Source of the DNA: Thermoanaerobaculia bacterium
Lineage (GTDB): Bacteria > Acidobacteriota > Thermoanaerobaculia > Multivoradales > J023
Length of the DNA stretch: 64,000 nt
Direction: 5' to 3'
NCBI GenBank assembly: GCA_030431255.1
Contig: JAUIJL010000002.1
Location: 1-64,000 of the forward strand
This document shows, one piece after another, positions 49,601 to 58,792 of this stretch. Every line of letters starts with the position of its first letter. Position 1 is the first letter of the stretch. Both the position numbers and the translations under genes were made by a program. The notes below the pieces were generated by a model that saw nothing but the letters and a program-made list of their open reading frames with translations, searched no databases and was not told the origin of the DNA.

Positions 49601-50097
49601 CGAGCTTTCAACGCTTCGAGATCGGCTTGAAGGGCGTCGAGCTGTCGACGAAGGGCATCGGATGGGTCGATCGGCGGGGCCGGCCGTACGAAGGGCCCCG
49701 GGGTGAAATCCAGGTCTCCGAAAGTGCGATGAAACCAGATAGCCAGCTGACGGGCATGTTTCAGCTGGTGGACGGCCTCGCCTTGGGAGCCCGAGAAAGC
49801 GTGATTGGCTTCGTTGCCGGAACGCCGGACGGCGTGGAATACCTGCGCCACCTGCCGATCGATCATCCCACGAGCCTCCAGCTCGCGGATCCGCCCGAGT
49901 TGATCTATGTCGGCCGAGCCGAGGCCGACACGGGCCGCCACTTGCCGGGCCAGCAGCTCGGCGAATTGGCGTAGCTTGAGCATCGCCGTATTCGGGTCGT
50001 CGTGCAGGTACCGCTCTGCCAAGGCCGGAAGACGGGCCAGCAGAGGAGCATATCCCTCTAAAAAATAGAAATTAGAGACGTTGGGCGGTGTCGCCAT
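46693..50097 (-). CDS. hsdR: Type I restriction enzyme ATPase/nuclease subunit HsdR
   Basis: 1134 aa from the ATG at 50097 (MATPPNVSNFYFLEGY); a GTG further up lacks support. It begins with a DUF4145-like helical region (LKLRQFAELLARQVAARV), then a coiled coil of Ala/Glu repeats, then the HsdR_N nuclease: DYVLFYGLTPIAVVEAKRE carries the PD-(D/E)xK residues. The translocase has Walker A ATGTGKTRT, a DEAH-like motif DECHRGY and helicase motifs (GRATRLCEG). The C-terminal part resembles the EcoEI R subunit. The layout is EcoEI-like (type IB), and all parts look intact. The operon runs hsdR, hsdM, hsdS. Confidence 0.96.
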   Translation of the reverse strand: MATPPNVSNFYFLEGYAPLLARLPALAERYLHDDPNTAMLKLRQFAELLARQVAARVGLGSADIDQLGRIRELEARGMIDRQVAQVFHAVRRSGNEANHAFSGSQGEAVHQLKHARQLAIWFHRTFGDLDFTPGPFVRPAPPIDPSDALRRQLDALQADLEALKARAKVDAERAQLETELRRLAEARAAAAEEEAAIALELATEVEHRFTDESDRFQAELSAQADAAELADADTREAVVKRAIAATAKYDPSEDETRHLIDEQLRAAGWEVDSQELRHGKGARPVKGRARAIAEWPTAAGPADYVLFYGLTPIAVVEAKRERRNVAGAIEQSKRYSRGYAFGDDEEPPAGGPWQGYNIPFLFSTNGRPFLRQLKEYSGVWFLDARRPTHHARARDGWASPDDLLAMLRQDVAAADQLLAQSPSDYLPLRSYQHDAVRSVEQAIAEGKREILLAMATGTGKTRTCIGLIYRLIKAKRFRRVLFLVDRRTLGDQASEALQDVRLENQKSFHEIYDIKALADLVPETGTKLQIATIQSMVQRILYSDDGVFTVDSFDCLVVDECHRGYTLDRELGEQELTFRDEADYISKYRRVLDYFDAVKIGLTATPALHTSEIFGKPIVNYSYRRAVVDGYLVDHEPPIQLRTGLAIDGILWKAGDTVETFDPVENQIELFETPDELHLEIESFNKRVITEPFNRAICSALAEHIDPSLPGKTLIFCVTDSHADMVVRLLKEAFADLYGSVEDDAVRKITGYTDKPSQAFRRFKNERLPSVAVTVDYLTTGIDVPEIVHIVFLRRVKSRILYEQMMGRATRLCEGLYGDRDKEYFYIYDAVGLYQTLKDHTDMKPVVQDPSFTFEQLVGELLSLEDPVSLSLVKDQLVAKLQRKRKVLERSWPEAFETVAGCTPSELIEKLKGGDAKAAVIYFSMHKPLVELLDTKVPSLTRKQLISHHPDKVRAIQRGYGEGAGRPEDYLDSFGRFLDEHVNEIEALKIVMTRPRELTRHQLKELKLALDRKGFNEAALRTAYRESTNQDIAASIIGYIRQRALGTPLEPYDRRVDRAVRAILARDSWKPAQRQWLERIGKQLVQETVVDREALDQGQFRAMGGGYDRLNHIFGGRIDEVLGDLHEEIWHDSA

Positions 50098-50157
50098 TTT
50101 GCACAGGATCCCCAGATCAGCACACATCGGAAGTCGCGACTAAATCGCTCAGTGATT

Positions 50158-51258
50158 TTACACGGCCGAATCCGACGCCTCGTGCAATGACGCGATCTTG
50201 CCGACCCGAGGCGAGATCTTGCCTTCGAGCAGCCGACGGTAGATGGATTCCACCGCCGGAGCACCGGTTTCCCGCTCGATGCTCAGCCAGCTGCCGCTGC
50301 CCTCCACGAAACGAGCCAGGGCCGTGGCCACGCGCTGGGCGTAGACGGCCGGTCCCCATTCCTTCATCCGCAGGCCCGCCTGGGTCGGCGCGAAGAAGAA
50401 GGTCGGCTTAGGGCCCGGCACGTCGGCGGATGCGCGATCGGCTTGCCAATGGCTGGCGCCGATCAACATGGTGTATTTGAGCTTGGATTCGAGATGCTCA
50501 TGCACACGACGGACGATCTCACCGTTACCGGACATGTCGACCAATAGGGCGTCTCCCTCGGGAGCAAGCTCTTCGAGCTGCTCGTAGGAAACGACCTGAT
50601 GGTAGAGGCCGAGCCCCTCGACGAAACCGACATTGCCGGCGGAGGTGACGCCGACCACGGGTCCGTTGCCGCGGGCGTGGGCTTGGGCGGCAAAGCCGAT
50701 GGCCGTTTTGCTCGACGCCGAGAGCACGATGCTGGTCCGCGCGCCGAAAAAATCGTGGCTGAAAAAAAAGTCCTCAGCCAGATAGGCGGTAAGGAAAAGG
50801 CCACGGAGCAAGGCGTGCTCGTCCTCGTATTTGCGGTCGTAGAGGGGATCGCGATCGGTGGCGGTGAACGTGCGATAGATCGGCGCGTGCTCAGCTCGAT
50901 GCTCGGCTTGATCGACGAAACCGCTCGTGCTGGGCTTGGCATCGACGGTCAGGTATTGGGACATGGGAAACCATCCGAAGTAGCGACCGCCGACCTCGAC
51001 CTCGCCATGGCGCGACTCGACCACATCGGCCCATCCCATGGCCGGCACCCTGCCCCACCCGGCCTCGGTGGGAAAGAATCCCCAATAGTCGAGTAGATCG
51101 CCGGCCACCACGTAAGACACGTTATTGGCGGTGAGGGCAAAACGGTCGACTCGAAACCGCACCTGCCCGTCGACGAGGGGCGCCAACGGCTCAGCATGGG
51201 TGCGGGTGACGGCGAAATCATCGCGGCCGACCTCGAAAGACAGATTGGATTCGGTCAC
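50158..51258 (-). CDS. DUF2855 family protein (medium-chain reductase-like)
   Basis: 366 aa. The start is near RBS-like AAAGGAACTACC. The N-terminus reads LVDGQVRFRVDRFALTANNVSYVVAGDLLDYW and the middle DDFFGARTSIVLSASSKTAIG, both matching DUF2855 proteins, which are distant, probably non-zinc relatives of quinone oxidoreductases. No known substrate. It ends 60 bp before hsdR and is separated from the methyltransferase-like gene upstream by 37 bp, so a joint transcript of these two is likely. Confidence 0.85.
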   Translation of the reverse strand: MTESNLSFEVGRDDFAVTRTHAEPLAPLVDGQVRFRVDRFALTANNVSYVVAGDLLDYWGFFPTEAGWGRVPAMGWADVVESRHGEVEVGGRYFGWFPMSQYLTVDAKPSTSGFVDQAEHRAEHAPIYRTFTATDRDPLYDRKYEDEHALLRGLFLTAYLAEDFFFSHDFFGARTSIVLSASSKTAIGFAAQAHARGNGPVVGVTSAGNVGFVEGLGLYHQVVSYEQLEELAPEGDALLVDMSGNGEIVRRVHEHLESKLKYTMLIGASHWQADRASADVPGPKPTFFFAPTQAGLRMKEWGPAVYAQRVATALARFVEGSGSWLSIERETGAPAVESIYRRLLEGKISPRVGKIASLHEASDSAV

Positions 51259-51295
51259 GGTAGTTCCTTTTCGCTCACGGAACAGGAGCCGACAC

Positions 51296-51826
51296 TCAGC
51301 TCGATCGACGGCCGAGCCAACGATTGACCGACGACTTATATCGCCGATAATCCTCGCCGAATTTCGATTCCAAATAGGTCTCCTCCGGGCGAATCGCGAT
51401 GATGAAGACGCCGATCATCGAGAGCGGAATGCCGAGGATGACCCAAGCATTGCCGAGGACGATGCCCACGCTCAGCTGGATCCACGCCATGCCTAAATAC
51501 ATGGGGTTGCGGGTCCAGCGGTAAATGCCTTCCGCGATCAGCTCTGGAGAGGGTTTCCAAGGCTCCGGATTCTGCCCGGTTCGCAAGAACCATCCCAAGC
51601 TGGCCGCCAAAAAATAGACCCCGAGCACGAACGGCAGGGCCGCTACGGCAAACGCTAGCGGGCCTCGGTCGATAGGAAACGGCAAGGGCATCATTTTTTG
51701 CAAACCGACCCCGAGCAGGATGCTCAGCAGGTACACCAGGGGCGGCGGGAATCGAACAGCTGCCCCTTTTTCCTTCTGCTCAGGTTCCGCCGGTCTCTCA
51801 TCAGCCCTGCCCATTGAATTTGCCAT
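51296..51826 (-). CDS. Isoprenylcysteine/phospholipid methyltransferase-like membrane protein
   Basis: 176 aa with a cytoplasmic, charged N-terminus and about four TM helices (LVYLLSILLGVGL, ALPFVLGVYFLAASLGW, WIQLSVGIVLGNAWVILGI). The methyltransferase signature YRWTRNPMYLGMAW and the C-terminal RPEETYLESKFGEDYRRYKSSV match the ICMT/PEMT family. Bacterial members methylate small lipids or other substrates. The real one is unknown. Confidence 0.85.
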   Translation of the reverse strand: MANSMGRADERPAEPEQKEKGAAVRFPPPLVYLLSILLGVGLQKMMPLPFPIDRGPLAFAVAALPFVLGVYFLAASLGWFLRTGQNPEPWKPSPELIAEGIYRWTRNPMYLGMAWIQLSVGIVLGNAWVILGIPLSMIGVFIIAIRPEETYLESKFGEDYRRYKSSVNRWLGRRSS

Positions 51827-52022
51827 AGCGCGATCTTATCCGCCCCGTCGCGGCCGGTAAATCCGGAACGGCGCGGTTGCCGCCCGTGATTGGAATTGAC
51901 TCATGCAGAAATGATCAAATATCCGAAACTAGGCCCATTCCGAGAAATTAGGCTTTCAGACGAACGCCTCGGACCGGAATCGTTGGGCGGGTGAATCTGA
52001 GAGACTCGGAGAACAGTCACAC

Positions 52023-53711
52023 GTGAAAACACTTATCGCACAGCTCACTTCCGTCACCAGCAGCCGACGGGGCGAGCACAACCTCCGTTCGCTCGCCCGT
52101 TTTTTCATGGTCCTCGGGGTCATGATCACCATCTATTCCGTGTTGTTCCACGTTCTGATGTTGCGGGAGGGCCAAGAGCACTCTTGGCTGACCGGCTTCT
52201 ATTGGACTCTCACGGTGATGTCGACCCTGGGATTCGGCGACATCACCTTCCACACGGATATCGGCCGTCTGTTTTCCATTGTGGTTCTGCTGTCCGGAAC
52301 GATCTTCCTGCTGATCCTGCTGCCGTTCACCTTCATCGAGTTCTTCTACACGCCGTGGATCGAGGCCCAAGCCTCGGCGCGGGCTCCTCGGGCCTTGTCC
52401 AAAAAGCTCCGTGGGCATGTCTTGGTCACCCATCTCGACCCCATCACCCAAGCTTTGATCAGGCGGCTCGAGCAATACAAATACCAATACGCCCTGGTGG
52501 TGCCGGAGGTCGAAGAAGCCCTGCGGCTCTATGACCAAGGCATCAATGTGGTGGTCGGCGATTTGGACGATCCCGAGGCTTGGTCCCAGATGCAGGTCCA
52601 TCAGGCGGCGCTGGTGGCGACCACGGCGTCCGACATCACCAATACGAATGTGGTGTTCACGGTTCGCGGGTTATGCCAGGAGCTGCCGATCATCGCTTCT
52701 GCCTCCCACGAAGACTCGGTGGACATCCTCAACCTGGCCGGCACCAGCCATGTGATGCGCCTGGAGGAGACGATCGGCCGCAGCTTTGCCCGGCGATCCG
52801 TGGGCGGTGACGCCGTATCCCATGTGATCGGCGAGTTCGGCGAGCTGTTGATCGCGGAAGCCGGCACCCACCGCACGCCGATCGTGGGCAAAACCCTCCG
52901 GGAGAGCAAGCTTCGGGAGCATCTCGACGTTACCGTGGTCGGCATTTGGGAGCGCGGTAAATTCGAGGCCGCCCACGCCGATACGGAGATCCACGACCGA
53001 TCGATTCTGCTCTTGGCCGGCACCAAGGAGAGCTTGTACCGATACGACGAGCTCTTTTGCATCTACAACGTGTCCACCGCTCCGGTGCTGATTCTGGGCG
53101 GTGGGCGGGTGGGCAGATCCACAGCGCGAGCTTTGGCCGATAGAGATGTGGATTATCGAATTGTCGAGCAGCTGGAGGAACGGGTGCGGGATCCGGAGAA
53201 ATACGTCATCGGCAATGCCGCGGACCTTTCAGTGCTCGAACGAGCCGGTATCCGCGAGACGTCGACCGTGATCATCACCCCACGGGACGACGAGCTCAAC
53301 GTTTACCTCACCATCTACTGCCGTCAGCTGCGGCCGGATGCTCAAATCCTCAGCCGGGCGACCCAAGAGCGTCACGTGTCGACCCTTCATCGGGCCGGTG
53401 CCGACACCGTGCTCTCTTATGCTTCCATGGGCGCCAACGAGGTCATGAATCTGCTGCACCACACGAAAATCCTGATGGTCGCGGAAGGCCTCTACCTCTT
53501 CGAGCAGCGGGTTCCCGCCGAGCTGGCGGGACGCACGATTTACGAATGCGCCATCCGCGAGCGGACGGGTTGCAGCATCGTCGCCGTGCGCCGGGAGCAC
53601 GGCCTGCAATCGATCTCGGATCCCCATGAGGCCCTCGAGAAGGACACCGAGATGGTGTTGGTGGGAACCTCCGAGGCCCAGAAGAATTTTCTCGCCGCGT
53701 TTGGCGCCTAA
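52023..53711 (+). CDS. Potassium channel with two RCK (TrkA-N/TrkA-C) units
   Basis: 562 aa starting at GTG 52023. TM1 (FFMVLGVMITIYSVLFHVLM), a pore loop with selectivity filter STLGFGDITF, and TM2 (FSIVVLLSGTIFLLILLPF). The first RCK follows (HVLVTHLDPITQALIRRLEQ, where the usual Gly-rich loop is degenerate), with a TrkA-C segment (TPIVGKTLRESKLRE). The second has an intact nucleotide loop (LILGGGRVGRSTARALA) and a second TrkA-C part (AELAGRTIYECAIRERT). It should form a ligand-gated K+ channel in the inner membrane. The AT-rich region upstream (51900-52020) may hold its promoter. Confidence 0.92.
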   Translation: MKTLIAQLTSVTSSRRGEHNLRSLARFFMVLGVMITIYSVLFHVLMLREGQEHSWLTGFYWTLTVMSTLGFGDITFHTDIGRLFSIVVLLSGTIFLLILLPFTFIEFFYTPWIEAQASARAPRALSKKLRGHVLVTHLDPITQALIRRLEQYKYQYALVVPEVEEALRLYDQGINVVVGDLDDPEAWSQMQVHQAALVATTASDITNTNVVFTVRGLCQELPIIASASHEDSVDILNLAGTSHVMRLEETIGRSFARRSVGGDAVSHVIGEFGELLIAEAGTHRTPIVGKTLRESKLREHLDVTVVGIWERGKFEAAHADTEIHDRSILLLAGTKESLYRYDELFCIYNVSTAPVLILGGGRVGRSTARALADRDVDYRIVEQLEERVRDPEKYVIGNAADLSVLERAGIRETSTVIITPRDDELNVYLTIYCRQLRPDAQILSRATQERHVSTLHRAGADTVLSYASMGANEVMNLLHHTKILMVAEGLYLFEQRVPAELAGRTIYECAIRERTGCSIVAVRREHGLQSISDPHEALEKDTEMVLVGTSEAQKNFLAAFGA

Positions 53712-53780
53712 GCCCCAGCTCGAGCCGGTTGCCCATGACGAGCGTAAAACTTTTTCCCTTTCTTTGAGGTCTGTTGAGCC

Positions 53781-54680
53781 ATGAGAGACTCTCGACCGGC
53801 TCTCGCCCTAGCCATTCTCGGCGCTTTGGGTGGCACTCTGATCGTGCTCTCCTCGGGGATCTTCGGTCGCTCCTCTGGACCTCCTAAGGTCGCGATTGAA
53901 AACACGGAGGTCCATCACCTCAGCTCATCTTTCGTGGATCAGGATTACCGGCTCTTGGTCGCCTTGCCTCGAGGGTATGCCGAGTCGGAGCGGCGCTATC
54001 CCGTGCTCTACGTGCTCGATGCCGACGCCTTCTTCGGCACCATCACGGAAACGGCGCGCCTATTACCTCTTGAGAGCTTTTTCCTCGGGCACCGATGGGT
54101 GCCGGACCTCATCGTCGTCGGCGTGGCCTATCCCGGTGGGCTCGCCGAGATGACCGAGAAGCGTGGCCGCGATTTCACGCCGACCGCAGAATACCCAGCG
54201 CCTCCCCAGAGCGAGCCGGACAGCGCGGAGCTTTTCTTCCGATTTCTCAAAGATCAGGCGATCCCCTTCATCGACCAGACCTACCGGACCCGACCCGGGG
54301 AACGCGGGCTGATCGGCACATCCGCCGGCGGCCTCTTTGTGCTCGATACCCTGCTCCGGCATCCCGGCACCTTTCACCGCTACATCGCCACCAGCCCACG
54401 CATGGACGAGATCATTTTTCGCCATGAAGCGGCCTACGCCGAGGATCATCGAGATCTTCCGGCGGTCCTCTATTTATCGGCCGGCACTGAGGGCGAGATC
54501 GAGCAGCACATCGCCGCCGGGGTGGAGCGGTTTCACACCCAGCTCAAGACCAGGCAGCACACCCCTCTGCAGGTGGTCTTCGAATCCTTCGACGGGGAAA
54601 GCCACGTTTCTGCCCAGCCCGGTGCGTTCACCCGCGGGCTCAAGGCAGCCTACGGCCTTCCCAAGGCTCCCGCACAGTAG
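53781..54680 (+). CDS. Putative esterase (alpha/beta hydrolase, esterase-D/Fes-like)
   Basis: 299 aa. A non-cleaved or lipid-type N-terminal membrane segment (LALAILGALGGTLIVLSSGIF) is followed by the hydrolase core: YPVLYVLDADAFFGTITETA, LIVVGVAYPGG, the nucleophile motif LIGTSAGGLF, and a late His in DGESHVSAQ. This is the putative-esterase family. All catalytic parts appear present, in contrast to the related domain at 56298-58694. The substrate is unknown. Confidence 0.85.
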   Translation: MRDSRPALALAILGALGGTLIVLSSGIFGRSSGPPKVAIENTEVHHLSSSFVDQDYRLLVALPRGYAESERRYPVLYVLDADAFFGTITETARLLPLESFFLGHRWVPDLIVVGVAYPGGLAEMTEKRGRDFTPTAEYPAPPQSEPDSAELFFRFLKDQAIPFIDQTYRTRPGERGLIGTSAGGLFVLDTLLRHPGTFHRYIATSPRMDEIIFRHEAAYAEDHRDLPAVLYLSAGTEGEIEQHIAAGVERFHTQLKTRQHTPLQVVFESFDGESHVSAQPGAFTRGLKAAYGLPKAPAQ

Positions 54681-54726
54681 AGCCGGCCCGAGACCAAATC
54701 TCACCCAATACCGGTGAGCGCGCGGC

Positions 54727-55941
54727 TCAAGGATCCGTGGACCAAGCCTCGGTGGAGCCGGATTCGAAGCCGTCGGCAAAGACCGCCGCCAAGTCGAGCA
54801 AGACGGCACGGGATTGGCCGTTTCGAATCCCGGAGCCAACGATTTGACCGTGGTCGTTGATGCCTTCCGCGGTCCTGAGCTGCCAGCCTGAGTCGGCGGC
54901 GATTAGGTCGTCGAGAAGGGTCATGGCACCCTCGCGCCAGAGCACGGCTCGGATGCTCGATTGGCCGACAATCCACCCCGTCTCGTTGAGGTCGCTGGGC
55001 AGGAAGGGCAAGGAGCTGCGGACGCCGTTCTGCCAGACGAATCCACCGCTACCCTTGGGCTCAAGGACAGTGCCCACGACCATGCCTGAATCATTGATGG
55101 CGACGGACGAGGCATCCCAGTCTTGGGGCAGATCGGAGGTTAGAGAGTGGATCCCGGCCGGCAGCCCATAGGCCGGAGCGGGCAGCCATAGAAAGGCGGC
55201 GCTCACGCCACCCAGCACGTCGCAGGCCTCAAGATTCTGGCCGACGACCTGTCCATGGGAGTTGATATCTGCCACCCAGCCCTCGCCCAACCCCGGCAAG
55301 GTGGGCAAGAAATGCGCACCTGCATCCATCCCGTACGCAGCTTCCGGCAACCAAATAAATGGTTTGCAACTGAATCCGTATCCGGCTGTGGCGGCGACCT
55401 GTCCAACATCATTGACTGCTTCTCCGCCGAAATAGGGCGGCCGCTCGTCGGGAAAAGGAAATGGGGTCATCGATCCGTTGCGCCACGAAAAGCCGGACCA
55501 CAGCGGATCGTCGATTTCGTTGAGATCGTCGGTCTCGGACGCACCGACGATCTGACCTTGGTCTGATATCGCCAGACCCCGGCTCGAGCCCAATGCCTCA
55601 TCGCGCAGGCTGCCCAGGTCGTTCATCCCAGCCGGTAGGCCATAGGCGGGGCTCGGTAGCCAGAGGAAGGCGCGGGATACGGGAAAGAGCTCCGGCGACA
55701 CCTCACCGGTGTCGGAAGAGCCCACCACTTCTCCGGCTTCATTGATGTCCATGGCCCGTGAGGATCCGTCGCCGAGCACCCCCAAATCTCGGACTACGAA
55801 TTCCGGCTCTCCGGCATGCACCGGCCCTAATGCCACCAAAAGTAACAGGATCCCAAAGGTTCCCAGGGTGATGGGCTCCCACAGTCTGCGTTGAGCAAGG
55901 GACGAGCAGACCTCGGCTGGATAAGAATTCCGTCGTTTCAT
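54727..55941 (-). CDS. Secreted HAF-repeat protein with DGFESG C-terminal tag
   Basis: 404 aa from ATG at 55941, with GGGAG before it. An upstream in-frame ATG lies at 56049. The signal peptide is FGILLLLVALGPVHA. The HAF repeats (TIGR02913 type) are clear: DINEAGEVVGSSDTG, ISDQGQIVGASETDD, VNDVGQVAATAG, INSHGQVVGQNLEACD, INDSGMVVGTVLE, INDHGQIVGSGIRNG, alternating with PSPAYGLPAG and similar. It ends AAVFADGFESGSTEAWSTDP. Extracellular, function unknown. Confidence 0.88.
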   Translation of the reverse strand: MKRRNSYPAEVCSSLAQRRLWEPITLGTFGILLLLVALGPVHAGEPEFVVRDLGVLGDGSSRAMDINEAGEVVGSSDTGEVSPELFPVSRAFLWLPSPAYGLPAGMNDLGSLRDEALGSSRGLAISDQGQIVGASETDDLNEIDDPLWSGFSWRNGSMTPFPFPDERPPYFGGEAVNDVGQVAATAGYGFSCKPFIWLPEAAYGMDAGAHFLPTLPGLGEGWVADINSHGQVVGQNLEACDVLGGVSAAFLWLPAPAYGLPAGIHSLTSDLPQDWDASSVAINDSGMVVGTVLEPKGSGGFVWQNGVRSSLPFLPSDLNETGWIVGQSSIRAVLWREGAMTLLDDLIAADSGWQLRTAEGINDHGQIVGSGIRNGQSRAVLLDLAAVFADGFESGSTEAWSTDP

Positions 55942-56297
55942 GGCAAATCTCCCTTCGACCGTTTTGCCCACCGGTGACTGAGCGGTGGGCCCGGACGACT
56001 GGAAAACCTCCGGATGGCAAGATCTTCCGTGCGAACCACGGCTCAACACCTACAGCTAGGGCGCGATCTATAGATTTCTTCGCAATTTAACGCGACAATA
56101 ACACCCCAGATCCGCAATTTGTCCACCGTCAAGATTTCAATCTATGGCCGAGCATCGTCGACGCGGCTCGTTTTACAGGTCTTTTACTGCCATTTAAGCA
56201 TCTTTTGCCTGCTGATTACGTCTATGAGGGCTCAACCCTTCTGGCCGATACCCTGTGATCGATACCCGCGGGTGTCCTAAAACTTCTGGAGCTGACC
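55942..56297. promoter_or_regulatory. Divergent intergenic region, AT-rich
   Basis: 356 bp between the HAF-repeat gene (minus) and the PQQ-propeller gene (plus). It is clearly more AT-rich than the flanks and must carry promoters for both genes. No specific operator was identified. Confidence 0.5.
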
Positions 56298-58694
56298 TTG
56301 AGTTATCGTAAGAGCATCTACACGACCGTTCTAGCGGGGCTTTTGCTCTCGCTTTCGCCCCATTTAGCAGCCGCTGAGGATGCGGTCTGGCAGGGCTTTA
56401 GGGGTCTGGCCCCGGACGCCGATCTGCCCGAGACATTCGGTTTGACCACGGTTTGGCAGCGGGAGCTCGGGGCCGGATACTCCAGCATCGCGGTGAGCGG
56501 CAATCAGCTGATCACCCTCTTCACCTCCGGTGAGGACGACGTCTTGGCCGCTTTTGACAAGACCACCGGCGATGAGCTGTGGCGCCTGAAGCTAGCGGAT
56601 AAATATGCCGGCCACGACGGGTCCGACGACGGACCCTTGGCCTCCCCGACAGTGGATGGCGATCGGGTCTACGCCCTGGGTGCCAAAGGCCAGCTGGTGG
56701 CCGCGAGCCTCAAGGACGGCAGCGAGCTCTGGCGGGTGCAGCTCGACGAGTCGAATTCCACGGTGCCGTTCTACGGTTACACCGCGACGCCCCTGGTGGT
56801 CGACGATCTGGTGATTGTGCTCGCGGGCGGCCCCGGCCGGACCGTCGCCGCCTACCACAGAGCCGACGGCAAGCTCGTCTGGCAGACCGGTGACGACTCC
56901 ATCACCTACCAGAGCCCGATCGTCGCCGAATTGGGCGGCAAGCGGCAAATCGTCGCGGTCAGCGACTTCGAGGTGCGCGGCCTCAACCCCAGCGACGGCG
57001 TCCAGCTGTGGAGCTATCGCCATACCGAGGAAGCCGCCCGGGCCCAGGGGTCCGTCCATCCGACGGCTATCGACGGCGGACGGGTGCTGATCAATCTCTC
57101 CGATGGTGCTCAGATGCTGAAGGTCCAAGCAGACGGCACCGGCTGGACGGTGGAAGAGCTGTGGCGCGGACGCCCCTTCGGCAACGCGTTGGTGCTTCCC
57201 GTGCTCCACGACGGCGCCCTCTACGGCTTCACCGGACGGATTCTCACCGCGGTCGACCCCGACACCGGTGACTTCCACTGGCGCACGCGGGATGCCCAGG
57301 GAGTCAACCTCAGCCTGGTGGGATCCCACCTCGCCACGGTCACTTTCGACGGCCACCTGTCGGTCGCCCAAGCGTCTCCGGATGCCTTCATCGAGGTGGC
57401 GCGGGCCAAAGTCTTCGACCGTGGTGACTACGCCGACCCGGCCTTCTCCGACGGCGTGTTCTACGTTCGCAACCAGAGTCATTTGGCCGCTCTCAGGGTC
57501 GATTCCAACGCCGACAGCGGCGTCACCGCTCCGGAGCAAGATGCCCATCAATATCTGGGGGATTTCGGTGCTTGGGTGAAAGGTGTCGAGGGTAAAGCGG
57601 AAGGGCAACGCCAGGCGGCGGTCGACGCCTACTTCGCCGACGTGGAGCACACGCCCATCGTGGAGGCGGACGGCTCCGCGCACATCATCTACCGCGGTGA
57701 CGCAGAAGAGGTGGTGGTCCAGGGCACGGTCTTCGGATGGACCGGCGAAGAGGCGGTGATGCACCGGGTGGCGGGCACCAACCTCCACTATCGCAGCCTC
57801 AAGCTCGACCCCAAGGGCAACTATTCCTATCAGCTCGCCATCGGCTTCGACCGGGCCGGGCCGGATGCCGCCAACCCCCTCGAAGAGGATGCCGGCTTCA
57901 CCCGCAGGTCTGAGCTGCGCGGGGCCGAGTTCCGCGCCAATCCCCACATTGTGGAGCCGGCCGAGGGCGTGCAGAAGGGCACCCTCGACTCCTTCCGTTT
58001 CTACTCCGAGATCCTCGAAAACAGCCGTGAGATCAATGTCTGGATTCCGGCGGATTATTCTGCGGAAAACACCTATCCCCTGCTGGTGGTGAACCACGGT
58101 CTGGACGCCATTCGCAACGGCGGCATGGGCAATACCTTGGACCACGTGGTCGGCAATAGCGTCGAGCCGCTGGTGGCGGTCTTCGTGCCTCGTCTTCAGG
58201 GATCGGAATACAACGGCGACTCCGCCGCCGACTTCGCTCGATTCTTGGTCGAAGAGTTGGTGCCCCACGTACAGCGCCACTACCGCACCGGCGATCGGCG
58301 GGCGATCATGGGTCCGGCCTCGGCGTCGATCATCTCCCTGCGCACAGCCATGGAGCATCCCGGTGTCTTCCAACAGGTCGCCCTGCAAAGTCTCTATTTG
58401 CAGGACGCCTATCGCGACGACTACCTCAAGATGTTGGACGATTCGACGTCCAAACCGCGGGTGCGCATGGAAACCGGTCCCAACGACTACGTCATTCCCA
58501 GCGCCGGCATCGAGGCCCTAAAGGCCAACGAGCAGGTGTCCGAGCGACTGAAAGCGAAGGGGCTGGACGTCGACATGCACACCGTGCACGGCATCGCCGG
58601 CTGGGTGGGCTGGCGCGCTCAATTCGACCTCATCTTGGAAGACCTCTTCCCCTCGAAGAGCTCTGACGAGCAGGACGCTGCGGAAGGTCCGTAA
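56298..58694 (+). CDS. Secreted PQQ-like propeller fused to an esterase-like domain lacking the nucleophile
   Basis: 798 aa with signal peptide (TVLAGLLLSLSPHLAAA). The start codon is TTG (56298). Residues 25-415 form an eight-bladed-like pyrrolo-quinoline-quinone/WD propeller (VLAAFDKTTGDELWRL, VVAYHRADGKLVWQ-type repeats). From about 455 come a carbohydrate-module-like beta-sandwich (RGDAEEVVVQGTVFGW, DPKGNYSYQLAIG) and then an esterase-D-type domain (INVWIPADYSAENTYPLLVVNHG). In place of the nucleophile motif GxSxG there is MGPASAS (671-677): aligned with the neighbour's IGTSAGG, the Ser is Ala674. It is therefore likely a binding rather than hydrolysing protein. Confidence 0.82.
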   Translation: MSYRKSIYTTVLAGLLLSLSPHLAAAEDAVWQGFRGLAPDADLPETFGLTTVWQRELGAGYSSIAVSGNQLITLFTSGEDDVLAAFDKTTGDELWRLKLADKYAGHDGSDDGPLASPTVDGDRVYALGAKGQLVAASLKDGSELWRVQLDESNSTVPFYGYTATPLVVDDLVIVLAGGPGRTVAAYHRADGKLVWQTGDDSITYQSPIVAELGGKRQIVAVSDFEVRGLNPSDGVQLWSYRHTEEAARAQGSVHPTAIDGGRVLINLSDGAQMLKVQADGTGWTVEELWRGRPFGNALVLPVLHDGALYGFTGRILTAVDPDTGDFHWRTRDAQGVNLSLVGSHLATVTFDGHLSVAQASPDAFIEVARAKVFDRGDYADPAFSDGVFYVRNQSHLAALRVDSNADSGVTAPEQDAHQYLGDFGAWVKGVEGKAEGQRQAAVDAYFADVEHTPIVEADGSAHIIYRGDAEEVVVQGTVFGWTGEEAVMHRVAGTNLHYRSLKLDPKGNYSYQLAIGFDRAGPDAANPLEEDAGFTRRSELRGAEFRANPHIVEPAEGVQKGTLDSFRFYSEILENSREINVWIPADYSAENTYPLLVVNHGLDAIRNGGMGNTLDHVVGNSVEPLVAVFVPRLQGSEYNGDSAADFARFLVEELVPHVQRHYRTGDRRAIMGPASASIISLRTAMEHPGVFQQVALQSLYLQDAYRDDYLKMLDDSTSKPRVRMETGPNDYVIPSAGIEALKANEQVSERLKAKGLDVDMHTVHGIAGWVGWRAQFDLILEDLFPSKSSDEQDAAEGP

Positions 58695-58711
58695 GAATCG
58701 GAACCGGATGC

Positions 58712-58792
58712 GTAGGGGCGAATCTTGTATTCGCCCATTCGACGCCCCGACGATCACAAGGCAAGGGGGGCGATCACAAGGATCGCCCCTAC
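58712..58792. repeat. GTAGGGGCGA interspersed repeat, two hairpins, bidirectional terminator candidate
   Basis: Outer inverted repeat GTAGGGGCGA (58712-58721) and TCGCCCCTAC (58783-58792). Inside are two further hairpins: GGGCGAAT/ATTCGCCC (58716-58736) and GGGGCGATC/GATCGCCCC (58767-58789). It sits between two convergent genes, and the mbnH-like stop codon TAG lies inside the right arm. This motif class is widely scattered in unrelated bacterial genomes. Confidence 0.85.
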
